Assembly: GCF_000720115.1 (NCBI RefSeq)
Contig: NZ_JOIR01000004.1
Location: forward strand, 221,620-285,619
DNA length: 64,000 nt
Direction of reading: 5' to 3'
DNA from: Streptomyces sp. NRRL F-2580
GTDB lineage: Bacteria; Actinomycetota; Actinomycetes; Streptomycetales; Streptomycetaceae
Shown here: positions 28,324 through 38,229 of the stretch, one piece after another
Layout: each line of letters begins with the position of its first letter
Position numbering within the stretch: the first letter of the stretch is position 1
Program-made: the position numbers and the translations under genes
Notes under the pieces: generated by a model
Databases searched by the model: none
Seen by the model: the letters and a program-made list of their open reading frames with translations, nothing else
Told to the model about the DNA's origin: nothing

Positions 28324-29394
28324 ATGACAGAGAAGACCACCGGTGCCAGCTACGCAGCCGCAGGCGTGGACATCGAAGCGGGCGACCGCGCCGTCGAACT
28401 GATGAAGGAGTGGGTGAAGAAGACGCAGCGCCCCGAGGTCCTCGGCGGCCTCGGCGGCTTCGCCGGCCTCTTCGACGCCTCCGCCCTCAAGCGCTACGAG
28501 CGCCCGCTGCTCGCCTCGGCCACCGACGGCGTCGGCACCAAGGTGGACATCGCCCGTCAGCTCGGCGTGTACGACACCATCGGCCACGACCTGGTCGCGA
28601 TGGTCATGGACGACATCGTCGTCTGCGGCGCCGAGCCGCTCTTCATGACCGACTACATCTGCGTGGGCAAGGTCCACCCCGAGCGGGTCGCGGCCATCGT
28701 CAAGGGCATCGCCGAGGGCTGCGTCCTCGCCGGCTGCGCCCTGGTGGGCGGCGAGACCGCCGAGCACCCCGGCCTGCTGGGCCCGGACGACTTCGACGTG
28801 GCGGGCGCCGGCACCGGTGTCGTCGAGTACGACCGCCTGCTCGGCGCGGATCGCATCCGTACGGGTGACGCCGTCATCGCCATGGCATCGTCCGGCCTTC
28901 ACTCGAACGGGTACTCACTCGTCCGGCACGTCCTCTTCGACCGGGCCGGGATGTCCCTGGACCAGCACGTCGAGGAGCTCGGCCGCACCCTGGGCGAGGA
29001 GCTCCTGGAGCCCACCAAGATCTACTCGCTGGACTGCATGGCGCTCACCCGCACGGCCGAGGTGCACGCCTACTCGCACATCACCGGCGGCGGCCTCGCG
29101 GCCAACCTGGCCCGGGTCATCCCGGACCACCTGCACGCCACGGTCGACCGTTCGACCTGGGCCCCCGGCGCGATCTTCGACCTGGTCGGCAAGGCCGGGC
29201 AGGTGGAGCAGCTGGAGCTGGAGAAGACGCTGAACATGGGCGTCGGCATGATGGCCGTGGTCCCGCAGGAGTCGGTGGACGTGGCCCTGACCGCGCTGGC
29301 CGACCGGGGCGTCGACGCCTGGGTCGCCGGCGAGATCCTGGACCGCGGCGACCACGCCGAGGGCGCGACCCTGACCGGGTCCTACGCGGGCTGA
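28324..29394 (+). CDS. purM: Phosphoribosylformylglycinamidine cyclo-ligase (AIR synthetase)
   Basis: 356 aa. SYAAAGVDIEAGDRAVELMK, ATDGVGTKVDIA, CGAEPLFMTDY and SGLHSNGYSLVR are diagnostic. It converts FGAM to AIR. It follows purF without a terminator; a strong hairpin lies 8 nt after its stop. Confidence 0.98.
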   Translation: MTEKTTGASYAAAGVDIEAGDRAVELMKEWVKKTQRPEVLGGLGGFAGLFDASALKRYERPLLASATDGVGTKVDIARQLGVYDTIGHDLVAMVMDDIVVCGAEPLFMTDYICVGKVHPERVAAIVKGIAEGCVLAGCALVGGETAEHPGLLGPDDFDVAGAGTGVVEYDRLLGADRIRTGDAVIAMASSGLHSNGYSLVRHVLFDRAGMSLDQHVEELGRTLGEELLEPTKIYSLDCMALTRTAEVHAYSHITGGGLAANLARVIPDHLHATVDRSTWAPGAIFDLVGKAGQVEQLELEKTLNMGVGMMAVVPQESVDVALTALADRGVDAWVAGEILDRGDHAEGATLTGSYAG

Positions 29395-29402
29395 GCAGCA
29401 CG

Positions 29403-29440
29403 GAAACCCGGTCCGGGGCGCAGGCCCTGGACCGGGTTTC
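29403..29440. terminator. Terminator after purM
   Basis: GAAACCCGGTCC ... GGACCGGGTTTC with an inner GGGC/GGCCC extension, followed by GATGTTTTG. It is shared by convergent purM and the DUF3073 gene. Confidence 0.8.
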
Positions 29441-29486
29441 GATGTTTTGTCAGACGCAGATGCTGCCGTGCAGAAGGATCCGCGCG

Positions 29487-29750
29487 TCAAGCCCCACGGC
29501 GGTGAGCCGACGGACCGGACTCTTCGTCCTCGTCGTCGTCATCGCGGTTGTAGAGCTCCGCGTACCGAGCGTACGGGTCGTCCTCGTCCAGCTCGTCGTC
29601 GTTTACCTCGACCGGCTCGCTGACAGGCAGCGGTTCCGCGGTCGATGCGCCCAGCTCGTTGGCCAGACGCGACAAGTCAGTCCCGCCGCTGCTGTACTTC
29701 AGCTGGCGGGCGACCTTCGTCTGCTTGGCCTTTGCCCGGCCGCGCCCCAT
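29487..29750 (-). CDS. DUF3073 family small acidic/basic protein
   Basis: 87 aa: MGRGRAKAKQTKVARQLKYS, a basic head, then an acidic tail (DDELDEDDPYARYAELYNRDDDDEDEE). It matches the actinobacterial DUF3073 family; the function is unknown. The start has GAGGGGG upstream. It lies in the purM-vdh gap. Confidence 0.9.
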   Translation of the reverse strand: MGRGRAKAKQTKVARQLKYSSGGTDLSRLANELGASTAEPLPVSEPVEVNDDELDEDDPYARYAELYNRDDDDEDEESGPSAHRRGA

Positions 29751-30039
29751 GGCTCGACCCCCTCGGTGACGGGGCTCGACGGCCCCAGAGTCTGACACGC
29801 GTTCATGGTTCGGAGCGGGCTCTCCGTGGAGAGACCGTCCGTAGGGGTTTAACGGTACCTGCTTCCGCGGCCATACGGTACGCCGCCCGCATGACGCGCC
29901 CCGGTGCAGAACCAACGAGGCGCCCCGTCCTCGCTGGTCAGCTGCGATTTTAACCTTTTCCTGGCGGGCGACCCGCCGAAGTGCAGTGAGTTCCGTCTCG
30001 CCGCACCCCGGCGGGCGCACCCGGGGGCCCGATAGGGGC

Positions 30040-31134
30040 CTAGAGGGCGCGGGCGGCGCGGGCGTCCGCCATTCGCTGCTCGGCGATCCGGTCGGCCGCA
30101 GCGGCCGGCGGGATGCCATCCGCCTTCGCGCGAGCAAAGATCTCCAGCGTGGTGTCGAAGATCTTCGTGGCCTTGGCCTTGCAGCGGTCGAAGTCGAAGC
30201 CGTGCAGCTCGTCGGCGACCTGGATGACCCCGCCGGCGTTGACCACGTAGTCGGGCGCGTAGAGGATGCCGCGGTCCGCGAGGTCCTTCTCGATGCCCGG
30301 GTGCGCGAGCTGGTTGTTCGCCGCACCACAGACGATCTTGGCGGTGAGGGCGGGGACCGTCTCGTCGTTCAGGGCGCCGCCGAGCGCGCAGGGGGCGTAG
30401 ATGTCCAGGCCCTCGACGCGGATCAGCGCGTTCGTGTCGGCGACCGCGGTGACCTTGCCCGGGTGCTTGTCGAGGATCCGGCGCACCGACTCCTCGCGCA
30501 CGTCCGTGATCACGACCTGGGCGCCGTCCGCCAGCAGGTGCTCGACCAGGTAGTGACCGACCTTGCCGACACCGGCCACGGCGACCTTGCGGTCGCGCAG
30601 CGTCGGGTCGCCCCACTGGTGCTGGGCGCTGGCGCGCATGCCCTGGAAGACGCCGAAGGCGGTGAGGACCGAGGAGTCGCCCGCGCCGCCGTTCTCGGGG
30701 GAGCGGCCGGTCGCCCAGCGGGTCTCGCGGGCCACGACGTCCATGTCGGCCACGTAGGTGCCGACGTCGCAGGCGGTCACGTAGCGGCCGCCGAGGGACT
30801 CCACGAACCGGCCGTAGGCCTGGAGCAGTTCCTCGCTCTTGATGACGTCCGGGTCGCCGATGATGACGGCCTTGCCGCCGCCGAGGTCGAGACCGGCGAG
30901 GGCGTTCTTGTACGACATGCCGCGCGAGAGGTTCAGCGCGTCGAGGACGGCCTCCTCGTCCGAGGCGTACGCGTGGAAGCGCGTACCGCCGAGGGCCGGG
31001 CCCAGGGCGGTGGAGTGGATCGCGATGACGGCCTTCAGGCCGGAGGCTCGGTCCTGGCACAGCACGACTTGCTCGTGGCCGCCCTGTTCCGTACGGAACA
31101 GGGTGTGCAGGACGCCGTCGGTCATTTCGGTCAC
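30040..31134 (-). CDS. vdh: Valine (Leu/Phe/Val-type) dehydrogenase
   Basis: 364 aa from the GTG at 31134, which has GGGAG 8 nt upstream; this length equals the S. coelicolor Vdh that I recall. [17 protein letters not shown], the catalytic Lys region [20 protein letters not shown] and the Rossmann loop [10 protein letters not shown] are conserved. It performs NAD-dependent oxidative deamination of branched-chain amino acids, a source of acyl-CoA precursors for polyketides and fatty acids. It is divergent from the hypothetical gene at 31342. Confidence 0.96.
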   Translation of the reverse strand: MTEMTDGVLHTLFRTEQGGHEQVVLCQDRASGLKAVIAIHSTALGPALGGTRFHAYASDEEAVLDALNLSRGMSYKNALAGLDLGGGKAVIIGDPDVIKSEELLQAYGRFVESLGGRYVTACDVGTYVADMDVVARETRWATGRSPENGGAGDSSVLTAFGVFQGMRASAQHQWGDPTLRDRKVAVAGVGKVGHYLVEHLLADGAQVVITDVREESVRRILDKHPGKVTAVADTNALIRVEGLDIYAPCALGGALNDETVPALTAKIVCGAANNQLAHPGIEKDLADRGILYAPDYVVNAGGVIQVADELHGFDFDRCKAKATKIFDTTLEIFARAKADGIPPAAAADRIAEQRMADARAARAL

Positions 31135-31341
31135 GGTGGTGACTCCCATGGAAGAGATGCGGCGGAAAGACGCCCGCCCTGCGGGTGGGGGAGGGCGTGC
31201 TGGGAGCAGAGTAAGACCTGCGGGCCCCGCGTAGGCGACCTGTCCGGGGATCGGAACACACTCGCAGTACGAGCGCCCCCGGGGCCGGGCCGGGAGCACC
31301 CCGGAGGTGAACCGGACCCTCAAAGAGGGGAGTACGAGAGC

Positions 31342-32196
31342 GTGAGCGAATCCTCCGAACCCCTGCTGCCGTCCGCGCGCTCGACGCCGACCGTCCCGTA
31401 CGCCTCCTACCTGCGCGTCTACGAGCCCCTGGCCGCCTTCGCGGAGCCGGAGCGCACGCACTGGGCCGCCTACGCCCGGCGCGGGGTGACCCCGACGGCC
31501 CAGGACGAACTGCGCAAGTCGCTCGCGGACTTGGTGCGGGTCCCCGTGGTGGGGGTGCCGGCGCACGAGAGCGAGGACGCCTTCACGGCGGAAGTCGACG
31601 GGGTGCTGCTGGTCTGCCCGTGGCGCACCCGGCTGCGCGGCTGGCTGGCGCTGGAGGAACTGGTCGCGTCGTTCCCGCTTCCGGTGCTGGACGCCGCGCT
31701 GCCGCCGGGGACGCGTCGGCGGGCGGCCGAGGAGTACGAGCGCTGGCGCGAGCGGAACCCGGACGCGCGCCCCTGGATCCGGACGGGCGTGTGGCAGATC
31801 CCGCTGCGCTGGTTCGTCCTGGTGGCGGACGAGGAGCGGGAGTACGTGCCGGGGGAGCGGCTGCGCTACCGGACGCCGATGGTGCAGGCCCGCCGGCGGC
31901 TCGCCCGGGCCCTGCGGACCCTGCGCGACGCGGAGGGGTACGGGATGCTCGCCGAGGGGCTGGTGGAGGTCGGGAGCTGGCTGGAGGAGTTCCACCCGAG
32001 GTCGATGGTCGAGCTGGACTACGGCGGGCTGCTGCACGCGCTGCCGGCGGACCGGCTCGCGGCCGACCGCTCGGCCGGGGACCTGGCGGCGGGGATCGCG
32101 GCCCTGCGGGACGGGGACAGGGAGGGGGCGTCCGAGGCGTACGGGGAGCTGGCGGAGCGCTGGCGGGCGGTCCGGGAGCGACTTTTCGCGAATTAG
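31342..32196 (+). CDS. Conserved actinobacterial hypothetical protein
   Basis: 284 aa from a GTG with AGGGGAG about 8 nt upstream. It is a soluble, Arg/Glu-rich protein with no recognised domain. Motifs include [22 protein letters not shown] near the N-terminus and the central [20 protein letters not shown]; the C-terminus is helical. A homologue sits in the same place between vdh and bldC in other Streptomyces as I recall. The function is unknown. Confidence 0.75.
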   Translation: MSESSEPLLPSARSTPTVPYASYLRVYEPLAAFAEPERTHWAAYARRGVTPTAQDELRKSLADLVRVPVVGVPAHESEDAFTAEVDGVLLVCPWRTRLRGWLALEELVASFPLPVLDAALPPGTRRRAAEEYERWRERNPDARPWIRTGVWQIPLRWFVLVADEEREYVPGERLRYRTPMVQARRRLARALRTLRDAEGYGMLAEGLVEVGSWLEEFHPRSMVELDYGGLLHALPADRLAADRSAGDLAAGIAALRDGDREGASEAYGELAERWRAVRERLFAN

Positions 32197-32763
32197 GCCG
32201 AAAGTGGGCTGTGTGGCTTTTTTCTCCCCGATGGCCCGCGTACGTACTGTGGCGTAACGGTCGATCGGCCCATAATGGCTGATCAGGGCCCTGATCGTAA
32301 GATTTGGGACGTAGTACCAGGACCTACGTCCCGATACGGGCCATTGGCCCAAGCGTGACGGACCGCACTAACCACACCCTTGCGCCCTTCCCCTACCCTC
32401 GTGCCAAAATAGGACAAGGAGTCCGGGGAGGGTTCCTTCCGTCCAACTAAGGGCGGAATGCTCGGCATTGCGCTCTACGGGGGGTCTGGCGACTCCTGAT
32501 CGCTCTGTGACTGATCGTCACAGTGGGGTGACTGTCCGTTATGGGACGGTCCATCGGCTTCCGCCGCTGATGAACACCTCGGAGGGCAATTCCGTCGGTT
32601 TGGCCATCGAGGCTGGACGGATGGTGTAGTTGTAGTGCCGAGGACAAGCCGTTCGTCCTATAACCGACTCGGCCCGCGTATGTCCATTTCGGGCAACGCG
32701 GGCCAAGGTGCAGAATTTAGAGGAAAGAACCGAGATGGTTCGGTTCTCCCGAGGAGGCCGCTC
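32197..32763. promoter_or_regulatory. 567-bp bldC upstream region with several dyads
   Basis: No gene is seen. Dyads: GATCAGGGCCCTGATC, a perfect 16-bp palindrome (32281-32296); GGGACGTAG-N9-CTACGTCCC (32306-32332); TGTGAC-N5-GTCACA (32506-32522); AGAACCGA-N5-TTCGGTTCT (32726-32747), directly ahead of the Shine-Dalgarno. TATAAC at 32659-32664 is a candidate -10. The density of dyads suggests binding by several regulators, consistent with a developmental gene. Confidence 0.6.
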
Positions 32764-32970
32764 ATGACCGCTCGCACCCCTGATGCCGAGCCGCTGCTGA
32801 CCCCGGCTGAGGTTGCCACGATGTTCCGCGTGGACCCGAAGACGGTCACCCGCTGGGCCAAGGCTGGCAAGCTCACGTCCATCCGCACCCTGGGTGGACA
32901 CCGCCGATACCGCGAGGCCGAGGTTCGCGCACTGCTCGCGGGAATTCCGCAGCAGCGCAGCGAGGCCTGA
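32764..32970 (+). CDS. bldC: Developmental regulator BldC (MerR-like)
   Basis: 68 aa, essentially a lone MerR-type winged HTH: LLTPAEVATMFRVDPKTVTR, WAKAGKLTSIRTLGGHRRYR. BldC binds direct repeats and controls the onset of development and antibiotic production in Streptomyces. The start is fixed by CGAGGAGG 7 nt upstream. It is monocistronic with a strong terminator at 33078. Confidence 0.98.
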   Translation: MTARTPDAEPLLTPAEVATMFRVDPKTVTRWAKAGKLTSIRTLGGHRRYREAEVRALLAGIPQQRSEA

Positions 32971-33077
32971 GGTCGCGTTAACACCCCGCTTTAACGGGTC
33001 TATATCGGGTCCCCCAATCCGATGAAACCCACATAGCTTCATACGACGGAGCCTGCCCCAACAGGTCCCTGTCGTTC

Positions 33078-33117
33078 GATCGCGCTGGACTCCGCCGGGT
33101 CCAGCGCGATCTTTTTT
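33078..33117 (+). terminator. Terminator of bldC
   Basis: GATCGCGCTGGAC-N8-GTCCAGCGCGATC followed by six T: a textbook intrinsic terminator, rare in this GC-rich window. Confidence 0.95.
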
Positions 33118-33528
33118 ATGCCCAGGTCAGGGCGGTGCGGACCGCTGCGTGGAGCTCGACGGGGGCGGGTGCCATTGCACATATTAAATCGAGCGGGCGT
33201 AGGGATGCGATAAAAGTCGGAGTCTCAAAAACTCGTGCGGTGACACCCGTCACAGATGATCACTCTTGTATATCCGGTAATGCACCCCGTAAAGGGGACG
33301 TGCCTCGCAGGGCGCATCACGCGAACGGGGGATTCTCCCCCGGAGCCGCCACAGGGGTGCGCCACGGCTCCCGCGGCCCTCACGGCTCCCACGGGCGGCG
33401 CCGGCGCCGTCATACGGCCTCGTGCTCGTACGGACCGCGTACCGACCGCGTACGGGCCGCGTACCGGCTCCGTGCGAGCCTGTCGCGGCCCCGGAGCCGC
33501 AGGGCGTCCGGGTGTTGGCCCGCCAACG
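33118..33528. other. Gene-free, locally AT-rich spacer bldC - tRNA-Asp
   Basis: No credible gene. 33176-33300 is clearly AT-richer than the chromosome (ATATTAAATCG, GATAAAAG, CTTGTATATCC) and includes the dyad GTGAC-ACCC-GTCAC (33239-33252). 33428-33471 is a tandem array of four 11-bp units of the form GTACSGRCCGC. The reading frames here lack normal codon bias. Confidence 0.6.
33428..33471. repeat. 11-bp tandem repeat, four imperfect copies
   Basis: Units GTACGGACCGC, GTACCGACCGC, GTACGGGCCGC and GTACCGGCTCC. Confidence 0.75.
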
Positions 33529-33567
33529 CGTCAGGGCCCGCATCCCCTGGGGATGCGGGCCCTGACG
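33529..33567. terminator. Hairpin downstream of tRNA-Asp
   Basis: CGTCAGGGCCCGCATC ... GATGCGGGCCCTGACG, 7 bp from the tRNA-Asp 3' end. Confidence 0.75.
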
Positions 33568-33573
33568 TTTCTG

Positions 33574-33647
33574 CGAACCTGACGGGACTTGAACCCGCGA
33601 CCTCCACCTTGACAGGGTGGCGAGCTAACCAACTGCTCCACAGGTCC
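33574..33647 (-). tRNA. tRNA-Asp(GTC)
   Basis: Acceptor GGACCTG/CAGGTTC, anticodon loop CTGTCAA, T-loop TTCAAGT, G discriminator. Confidence 0.95.
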
Positions 33648-33716
33648 TTGATTTGCGGCCGCTCGGCGGCTGCGAATCAGACTGTACCGCAGCTCAGGGG
33701 GTGCAGTCGAACCGGC

Positions 33717-36700
33717 TCACCTGACCGACGGCGGGGCCGCCGCGTCCACCGCCTTCACGATCCTCTTGTCGGAGATCGGATAGGCCGTCCCGAGGGCGTG
33801 CGCGAAGTAACTGACCCGCAGCTCCTCGATCATCCAGCGGATGTCGGTGACCGTCGCCGGCACCGGCCGCCCCTTCGGCAGCTGCTCCAGCAGCCAGGCG
33901 TACTCGTCCTGCATCTCGTGGACCTTCTCCATGCGCGTGGTGTCGCGCTGGACGCCCGTGGGCATCTGCTGGAGCCGCCGGTCCACCGCCACCAGATAGC
34001 GCATCAGGTCCGGCAGCCGGCGCAGCCCGGTGAGCGTGACGAACCCGGCCGGCATGAGCGCCGCCAGCTGCGTCCTGACGTCCTGGATGTTGGCGACCAG
34101 GGCGAGGCTGTTGGTGGCCTTCAGACGGCGCTCACAGGCCTGCCAGGCGGCCAGCACCTGCTGGACCTGGCCCACCGTCCGCACGGTCGTGTCCACGAGG
34201 TCGGCGCGGACCGCCTCGTAGAGCCGCCGGAAGCCCGTCTCGTCCCACGCGGGGCCGCCGTGGTCCGCGATCAGCTTGTCGGTCGCCGCGGTCGCGCAGT
34301 CGTCGAACAGCGCCTGGATGGAGCCGTGCGGGTTCCTGGACAGGGCCAGCTTCTGCTGGTTGGTCAGGTGGTCCGAGGCGAACTTCGCCGGGTTCACCGG
34401 GATGTTCAGCAGGATGAGGCGCCGGGTGCCCAGCCACATCGCCTGCTGCTGCTCGGCCTCGGTGTCGAAGAGCCGTACGGACACGCTCGCGCCCTCGTCC
34501 ACCAGCGCCGGGTACGCCTTCACCGGCTGACCGGCCCGGCGGGTCTCGAACACCTTGGTCAGCGTGCCGATCGTCCAGTCCGTCAGCCCGGTCCGCTCCA
34601 CCGACTCTCCGCCCGCCCGCTCGGCGGTGGCCGCGGCGGCCTTGGAGAGGGCTTGGCGGGCCTTGGGCTTCAGAGCGAGCCTCAGGGCCTCCAGGTCCTT
34701 GTCCTCGGCGAGGTTCTTGCGGCGCTCGTCGACGATCCGGAAGGTGATCTTGAGGTGGTCCGGGATCCGGCCGAGGTCGAAGTCCTCGGCCGAGACCGGG
34801 ACCCCCACCATCCGCTGGAGCTCGCGCGCCAGCGTGACGGGCAGCGGCTCCTGCAGCGGCACCGCCGTGTCGAGGAAGCGCGTCGCGAAGTTCGGCGCGG
34901 GCACGTAGTGCCGGCGGATCGGCTTCGGCAGCGAGCGGATCAGCTCGGTGACGACCTCCTCGCGCAGGCCCGGGATCTGCCAGTCGAAGCCTTCGTCCGT
35001 GACCTGGTTCAGCACCTGGAGCGGGATGTGGACGGTCACGCCGTCCGCGTCCGCGCCCGGCTCGAACTGGTAGGTCACCCGGAACTTCAGCTGCCCCTGC
35101 CGCCAGGTGTCCGGGTAGTCGGCCTTGGTGACCCCGGCCGCCTTCTCGGTGAGCAGCATCTCCCGCTCGAAGTCGAGGAGTTCGGGCTCCTCGCGCTTCT
35201 TGTGCTTCCACCACGAGTCGAAGTGCGCCCCGGAGACCACGTGGGCGGGGATCTTCTGGTCGTAGAAGTCGAAGAGGGTCTCGTCGTCCACGACGATGTC
35301 GCGGCGTCGGGCCCGGTTCTCCAGCTCCTCCACTTCGGTGAGGAGCTTGCGGTTGTCCGCGTAGAACTTGTGGTGCGTGCGCCAGTCGCCCTCGACCAGC
35401 GCGTTGCGGATGAAGAGCTCGCGCGAGACCTCGGGGTCGATCCGGCCGTAGTTGATCTTCCGCTGGGCGACGATCGGCACGCCGTACAGCGTGACCTTCT
35501 CGTACGCCATCACGGCCGCCTGGTCCTTCTCCCAGTGCGGCTCGCTGTACGTGCGCTTGATCAGGTGCTGGGCCAGCGGCTCCACCCACTCGGGCTCCAC
35601 CTTGGCGTTCACCCGGGCCCACAGCCGCGAGGTCTCCACCAGCTCGGCCGACATCACGAACTTCGGCTGCTTCTTGAAGAGCGAGGAGCCGGGGAAGATC
35701 GCGAACTTCGCCGAGCGGGCTCCCAGGTACTCGTTCTTGTCGGTGTCCTTCAGCCCGATGTGGGACAGCAGACCGGCCAGCAGCGAGACGTGGATGACCT
35801 GCTCGGGGGCGTCGGCCTCGTTGACGTGGATGCCCATCGTCTTGGCGACCGTGCGCAGCTGCGAGTAGATGTCCTGCCATTCGCGGATCCGAAGGAAGTT
35901 CAGGTACTCCTGCTTGCACATCCGGCGGAAGGAGGAGGAGCCGCGCTCCTTCTGCTGTTCGCGGACGTAGCGCCACATGTTCAGGTACGAGAGGAAGTCG
36001 CTGGTCTCGTCCTTGAAGCGGGCGTGGTTCTGGTCGGCCTGGGTCTGCTTGTCCGAGGGCCGCTCGCGCGGGTCCTGGATGGACAGGGCCGCCGCGATGA
36101 CCATGACCTCGCGGACGCAGTTGTTCTTGTCGGCCTCGATGACCATGCGGGCGAGCCGCGGGTCCACCGGGAGCTGGGAGAGCTGGCGGCCCATCTGGGT
36201 GAGCCGCTTCTCGGGGTCCTTCTCGGCCGGGTCGAGCGCCCCGAGCTCCTGGAGGAGCTGCACGCCGTCGCGGATGTTGCGGTGGTCCGGCGGGTCGATG
36301 AAGGGGAACTTCTCGATCTCGCCGAGGCCGGCCGCGGTCATCTGGAGGATGACGGAGGCCAGGTTCGTGCGCAGGATCTCGGCGTCGGTGAACTCCGGGC
36401 GGGCGTTGAAGTCGCCCTCGGAGTACAGCCGGATGCAGATGCCGTCGGAGGTGCGGCCGCAGCGGCCCTTGCGCTGGTTGGCGCTGGCCTGCGAGATCCG
36501 CTCGATCGGCAGCCGCTGGACCTTGGTGCGGTGGCTGTAGCGGGAGATCCGGGCGGTGCCCGGGTCGATCACGTACTTGATGCCCGGGACGGTCAGGGAG
36601 GTCTCGGCGACGTTCGTGGCGAGGACGATCCGGCGGCCGGTGTGCTGCTGGAAGACGCGGTGCTGCTCGGCGTGCGAGAGGCGCGCGTAGAGGGGGAGGA

Positions 36701-37652
36701 CTTCCGTGAAGCGGAGGTTCCGTTTGTTCAGGGCGTCCGCGGTGTCGCGGATCTCGCGCTCGCCGGAGAGGAAGACCAGGATGTCGCCCGCCCCCTCGGA
36801 CTGCAGCTCGTCCACGGCCTCGCAGATCGCGGTGATCTGGTCGCGGTCGCTGTCCTCGGAATCTTCTTCGAGGAGGGGCCGGTAGCGGACCTCCACCGGG
36901 TACGTCCGCCCGCTGACCTCGACGATCGGCGCGTCGCCGAAGTGCCGGGAGAACCGCTCGGGGTCGATCGTCGCCGAGGTGATGATCACCTTGAGGTCGG
37001 GGCGCTTGGGCAGCAGCGTGGCCAGGTAGCCGAGCAGGAAGTCGATGTTCAGCGACCGCTCGTGGGCCTCGTCGATGATGATCGTGTCGTACGCGCGCAG
37101 CTCGCGGTCCGTCTGGATCTCGGCGAGCAGGATGCCGTCCGTCATCAGCTTCACGAAGGTCGCGTCCTGGTCCACCTGGTCGGTGAACCGGACCTTCCAG
37201 CCGACGGTCTGGCCGATCTCGGACTTCAGCTCCTCCGCGATGCGCTCCGCGACGGTGCGCGCCGCGATCCGGCGGGGCTGGGTGTGCCCGATCATGCCCC
37301 GGACGCCACGGCCCAGCTCCATGCAGATCTTGGGGATCTGCGTGGTCTTGCCGGAACCGGTCTCACCGGCGACGATCACGACCTGGTGGTCGCGTATCGC
37401 CTCGGCGATCTCGTCCTTCTTCTGGCTGACGGGCAGGTTCTCGGGATACGTGACCTCCGGCATCCGCGAGGCACGGCCGGCCAGTCGCTCGGCGGCCTTC
37501 GCGGCCTCCGCGGCGATCTCGTCGAGCACGGCCTGCTTGGCCTCGGGCTTGCGGATACGGCGGGCGCCTTCGAGGCGGCGGCCGAGGCGGTGCGCGTCAC
37601 GGAGGGAGATCTCACCGAGAAGCGTCTGCAGGGCGGCGAAGGAAGTAGACAT
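33717..37652 (-). CDS. hrpA: ATP-dependent RNA helicase HrpA
   Basis: 1311 aa, full length for HrpA. DEAH-box core: Walker A VAGETGSGKTTQIPK (about residue 95), DEAHERSLNIDF, SATID, QRKGRCGRTSDGICIRLY, followed by the winged-helix/ratchet/OB segments and the long HrpA-specific C-terminal domain (DUF3418). It is predicted to act in mRNA processing or ribosome rescue; HrpA in E. coli resolves stalled ribosomes. It has its own promoter region (37653-37763), divergent from the small secreted protein gene. Confidence 0.97.
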   Translation of the reverse strand: MSTSFAALQTLLGEISLRDAHRLGRRLEGARRIRKPEAKQAVLDEIAAEAAKAAERLAGRASRMPEVTYPENLPVSQKKDEIAEAIRDHQVVIVAGETGSGKTTQIPKICMELGRGVRGMIGHTQPRRIAARTVAERIAEELKSEIGQTVGWKVRFTDQVDQDATFVKLMTDGILLAEIQTDRELRAYDTIIIDEAHERSLNIDFLLGYLATLLPKRPDLKVIITSATIDPERFSRHFGDAPIVEVSGRTYPVEVRYRPLLEEDSEDSDRDQITAICEAVDELQSEGAGDILVFLSGEREIRDTADALNKRNLRFTEVLPLYARLSHAEQHRVFQQHTGRRIVLATNVAETSLTVPGIKYVIDPGTARISRYSHRTKVQRLPIERISQASANQRKGRCGRTSDGICIRLYSEGDFNARPEFTDAEILRTNLASVILQMTAAGLGEIEKFPFIDPPDHRNIRDGVQLLQELGALDPAEKDPEKRLTQMGRQLSQLPVDPRLARMVIEADKNNCVREVMVIAAALSIQDPRERPSDKQTQADQNHARFKDETSDFLSYLNMWRYVREQQKERGSSSFRRMCKQEYLNFLRIREWQDIYSQLRTVAKTMGIHVNEADAPEQVIHVSLLAGLLSHIGLKDTDKNEYLGARSAKFAIFPGSSLFKKQPKFVMSAELVETSRLWARVNAKVEPEWVEPLAQHLIKRTYSEPHWEKDQAAVMAYEKVTLYGVPIVAQRKINYGRIDPEVSRELFIRNALVEGDWRTHHKFYADNRKLLTEVEELENRARRRDIVVDDETLFDFYDQKIPAHVVSGAHFDSWWKHKKREEPELLDFEREMLLTEKAAGVTKADYPDTWRQGQLKFRVTYQFEPGADADGVTVHIPLQVLNQVTDEGFDWQIPGLREEVVTELIRSLPKPIRRHYVPAPNFATRFLDTAVPLQEPLPVTLARELQRMVGVPVSAEDFDLGRIPDHLKITFRIVDERRKNLAEDKDLEALRLALKPKARQALSKAAAATAERAGGESVERTGLTDWTIGTLTKVFETRRAGQPVKAYPALVDEGASVSVRLFDTEAEQQQAMWLGTRRLILLNIPVNPAKFASDHLTNQQKLALSRNPHGSIQALFDDCATAATDKLIADHGGPAWDETGFRRLYEAVRADLVDTTVRTVGQVQQVLAAWQACERRLKATNSLALVANIQDVRTQLAALMPAGFVTLTGLRRLPDLMRYLVAVDRRLQQMPTGVQRDTTRMEKVHEMQDEYAWLLEQLPKGRPVPATVTDIRWMIEELRVSYFAHALGTAYPISDKRIVKAVDAAAPPSVR

Positions 37653-37763
37653 ACCTGATCGAGGATCTCACCTGGGCCCTCCGGGTGGCGAACGCATTTG
37701 TCGGGCTGACCCGTACCATTTCGGGACGACTCAGTCAGCCGTACGTATGAGAGGCAGCCCACC

Positions 37764-38174
37764 TTGTCCCGCCCCCGCCGATCGGCCCGCGCCGCCGCTC
37801 TGACGGTGTGGGTCGGCCTGGCGGTGGCGGTGGCGGTGCTCGCGGTGCTGCTCCCGGCCGCGTCCGCTCCCGCGCCCGCCCCGGCGGGCCCGGCGGCGGC
37901 CCTGAAGGCGGCCTCGGGCCCGGCGGTGGCCGTCGCCTCCGGATTCCTCGCGGCCCCCGACGACGGCGGTCCGGCCTGCGCCCCCGGATCCCACGATCAC
38001 GGCGGGCTCCCCGCCGCCCCGGCCCGGGCCGGGGGCGAGCACGCGCACCTCCCGCCGGCGCGGCCGGTGCCCGAGGGGGCGCGGCCGTACGTGCCGATGC
38101 CCGTACGGGTCCTCGTACGCGGTCCGGACCGGCCGGCGCCCGGCCCGGTGGAGCTGTCCGTGATGCGGGTCTAG
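37764..38174 (+). CDS. Small secreted, His-containing Ala/Pro-rich protein
   Basis: 136 aa from a TTG with GAGAGG about 9 nt upstream. The signal peptide or membrane anchor spans residues 10-35 (TVWVGLAVAVAVLAVLLPAA). The mature part is Ala/Pro/Gly-rich with CAPGSHDHGG and GGEHAHLPP, a possible metal-binding cluster. It has no known domain. It lies 55 bp upstream of a DsbA-like gene and may belong to the same transcript. Confidence 0.6.
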   Translation: MSRPRRSARAAALTVWVGLAVAVAVLAVLLPAASAPAPAPAGPAAALKAASGPAVAVASGFLAAPDDGGPACAPGSHDHGGLPAAPARAGGEHAHLPPARPVPEGARPYVPMPVRVLVRGPDRPAPGPVELSVMRV

Positions 38175-38229
38175 GAGGGCCGCTCCCCCGACCGGTCCGC
38201 CTCACCACCCGCAGCACTGGAGCACCCGC

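Noticed and set aside
33135..37658. 1507-aa open frame antisense to hrpA
   Set aside because: It is a shadow of the high-GC hrpA gene; the composition is not protein-like and hrpA motifs are intact on the minus strand.
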